DNA of 64,000 nucleotides, from assembly GCF_006738645.1 (NCBI RefSeq), contig NZ_AP019700.1:3298001-3362000 (forward strand), written 5' to 3'. The stretch's first letter is position 1. Each line of letters starts with the position of its first letter. Shown piece after piece: positions 63,152 through 64,000 of this stretch. A model generated the notes under the pieces. It searched no databases and was not told where the DNA came from. It saw only the letters and a program-made list of their open reading frames with translations. Source of the stretch: Stella humosa. Its GTDB lineage: Bacteria; Pseudomonadota; Alphaproteobacteria; ATCC43930; Allostellaceae. The translations under genes and the position numbers were made by a program.

Positions 63152-64000
63152 CGACGGCCGCCCCCGCCATCGCCGCGGTCAAGGCGCCCGCGCGCCGCTC
63201 GGTCATCCGCCGGCTGGCGCGCGATCCGGCCGCCATCCTGGCCCTGGTGTTCCTCGTTCTCGTGGTCCTGGCCGCCGTGCTGGCGCCCTGGATATCGCCC
63301 TACGACCCCTACTTCACCGACCCGTCCAAGGGGATGCGACCGCCGTTCGAGGATGCCGCCTATCCGCTCGGCACCGATGCCCAGGGACGCGACATGGTGA
63401 GCCGCCTGCTCTACGGCACCCGGCTGACCCTGCTGATGGGGTTCGTGGCACTCGCCATAGGTGGCGCCATCGGCACGCTGGTCGGCATCGTCGCTGCCTA
63501 CTACCGGCGCGTCGACGGGCTGCTGATGCGGCTGATGGACGTGCTGCTGTCGTTCCCGGCCATCCTGTTCGGCTTGGCGATCGCCGCCGTCACCGGCCCC
63601 GGCATCTCGCCCATCATCATCGCACTCGCCATCGCCACGATCCCGCTGCTGGCGCGGATCGCACGCTCCAGCGCGCTCGTCATCATGCAGCAGGACTATA
63701 TCGACGCCGCCCGCTCGGTCGGGCTGATCGATGCCGCCATCATCTGGCGCTACCTGCTGCCCAACTGCCTGTCCTCGATCTTCGTCTTCAGCACGCTGCG
63801 CTTCGGCCAGATCGTGCTGATCGGGGCTGCCCTCAGCTTCCTCGGCCTCGGCGCCCAGCCGCCGACGGCGGAGCTGGGCACCATGGCCGCCAACGGCCGC
63901 GACTTCCTGTTCTTCGCGCCGCACATCGCCACCATTCCCAGCCTGACGATCTTCGCGATCGTGCTGGCCTTCAACGTGCTGGGCGATGCCCTTCGCGACA
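63148..64000 (+). CDS. Peptide-type ABC transporter permease (DppC/OppC family), 3' end cut
   Basis: The first 284 residues of a DppC-like permease that continues past the right edge. A cytoplasmic N-terminus with RRSVIRRLARDPAAILAL leads into the first helix, then the OppC_N segment WISPYDPYFTDPSK and the LGTDAQGRDMVSRLLYGTR motif. The EAA loop is QDYIDAARSVGLIDAAIIWRYLLPN. The visible end, FNVLGDALRD, is only a few residues from the expected C-terminus, so little is missing. It pairs with the upstream permease; the ATPase and solute-binding genes presumably follow. Confidence 0.95.
   Translation, partial: MTTAAPAIAAVKAPARRSVIRRLARDPAAILALVFLVLVVLAAVLAPWISPYDPYFTDPSKGMRPPFEDAAYPLGTDAQGRDMVSRLLYGTRLTLLMGFVALAIGGAIGTLVGIVAAYYRRVDGLLMRLMDVLLSFPAILFGLAIAAVTGPGISPIIIALAIATIPLLARIARSSALVIMQQDYIDAARSVGLIDAAIIWRYLLPNCLSSIFVFSTLRFGQIVLIGAALSFLGLGAQPPTAELGTMAANGRDFLFFAPHIATIPSLTIFAIVLAFNVLGDALRD

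Overview
The window is about 69% G+C by eye, densely coded on both strands, and carries no phage, IS element, rRNA or CRISPR array. Gene order and protein style point to an alphaproteobacterium, most likely of the Rhodospirillales. The evidence is the alphaproteobacterial-type IlvB, the hflK-hflC-DUF2065-degP operon, gatCAB, and the run pyrB-pyrC-(insert)-plsY-dprA-topA-rnr-ctpA-rpmG. The species cannot be named from the sequence.

Layout. 1-1400: a partial DUF1428 gene, a VOC protein and a secreted histidine phosphatase. 1464-7660: miaA, ilvB, ilvN, a sulfotransferase and ilvC on the minus strand, with serB divergent. 7693-12954: HflKC membrane protease control, DegP and the Mrp Fe-S carrier. 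12994-14364: an amidase. 14530-19837: an accessory block of three plus-strand genes joined by ATGA overlaps. 19945-28484: amine and amino-acid metabolism (class III aminotransferase plus kinase, anmK, tyrS, nitrilase, class V aminotransferase, FAD oxidoreductase). 28531-36753: a frameshifted MlaA-like gene, a hybrid kinase with an EAL protein, a penicillin acylase, two small secreted proteins, an orphan MazE-like antitoxin and tRNA-Ser(GCU). 36875-43297: two GSTs, gatCAB, ruvX and an aspartoacylase-like gene. 43382-56477: pyrimidine, phospholipid, DNA and RNA housekeeping genes with a GT41-like gene inserted. 56559-64000: a ROK kinase, a Fic/antitoxin pair, a frameshifted DUF4139 protein, an amidohydrolase and two peptide-type ABC permeases, the last cut by the window edge.

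The best candidate for an undescribed system is 14530-19837. A 57-residue ORF with a good Shine-Dalgarno encodes seven tandem Tyr-Arg-(Thr/Met)-Pro-Pro units. Its stop overlaps the start of a cyanophycin-synthetase-like ligase whose ATP-grasp domain looks intact but whose Mur-ligase half has lost its P-loop lysine and other signature motifs. That gene in turn overlaps a 997-residue protein with a family-2 glycosyltransferase domain, a TPR-like middle and a GT-D-type C-terminal domain. Neither downstream gene has its own visible Shine-Dalgarno, so the three are probably translated as a unit. A peptide substrate tailored by a ligase and glycosyltransferases is my inference; no chemistry is shown by the sequence.

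Secondary points are a sulfotransferase inside the ilv cluster and a GT41-like gene inside the pyr-plsY-dprA block, two genes broken by one extra base in G/C-rich tracts, a Fic protein lacking the last Arg of its motif, and several promoters placed so close to start codons that the transcripts may be leaderless. No gene-free stretch exceeds 300 bases.
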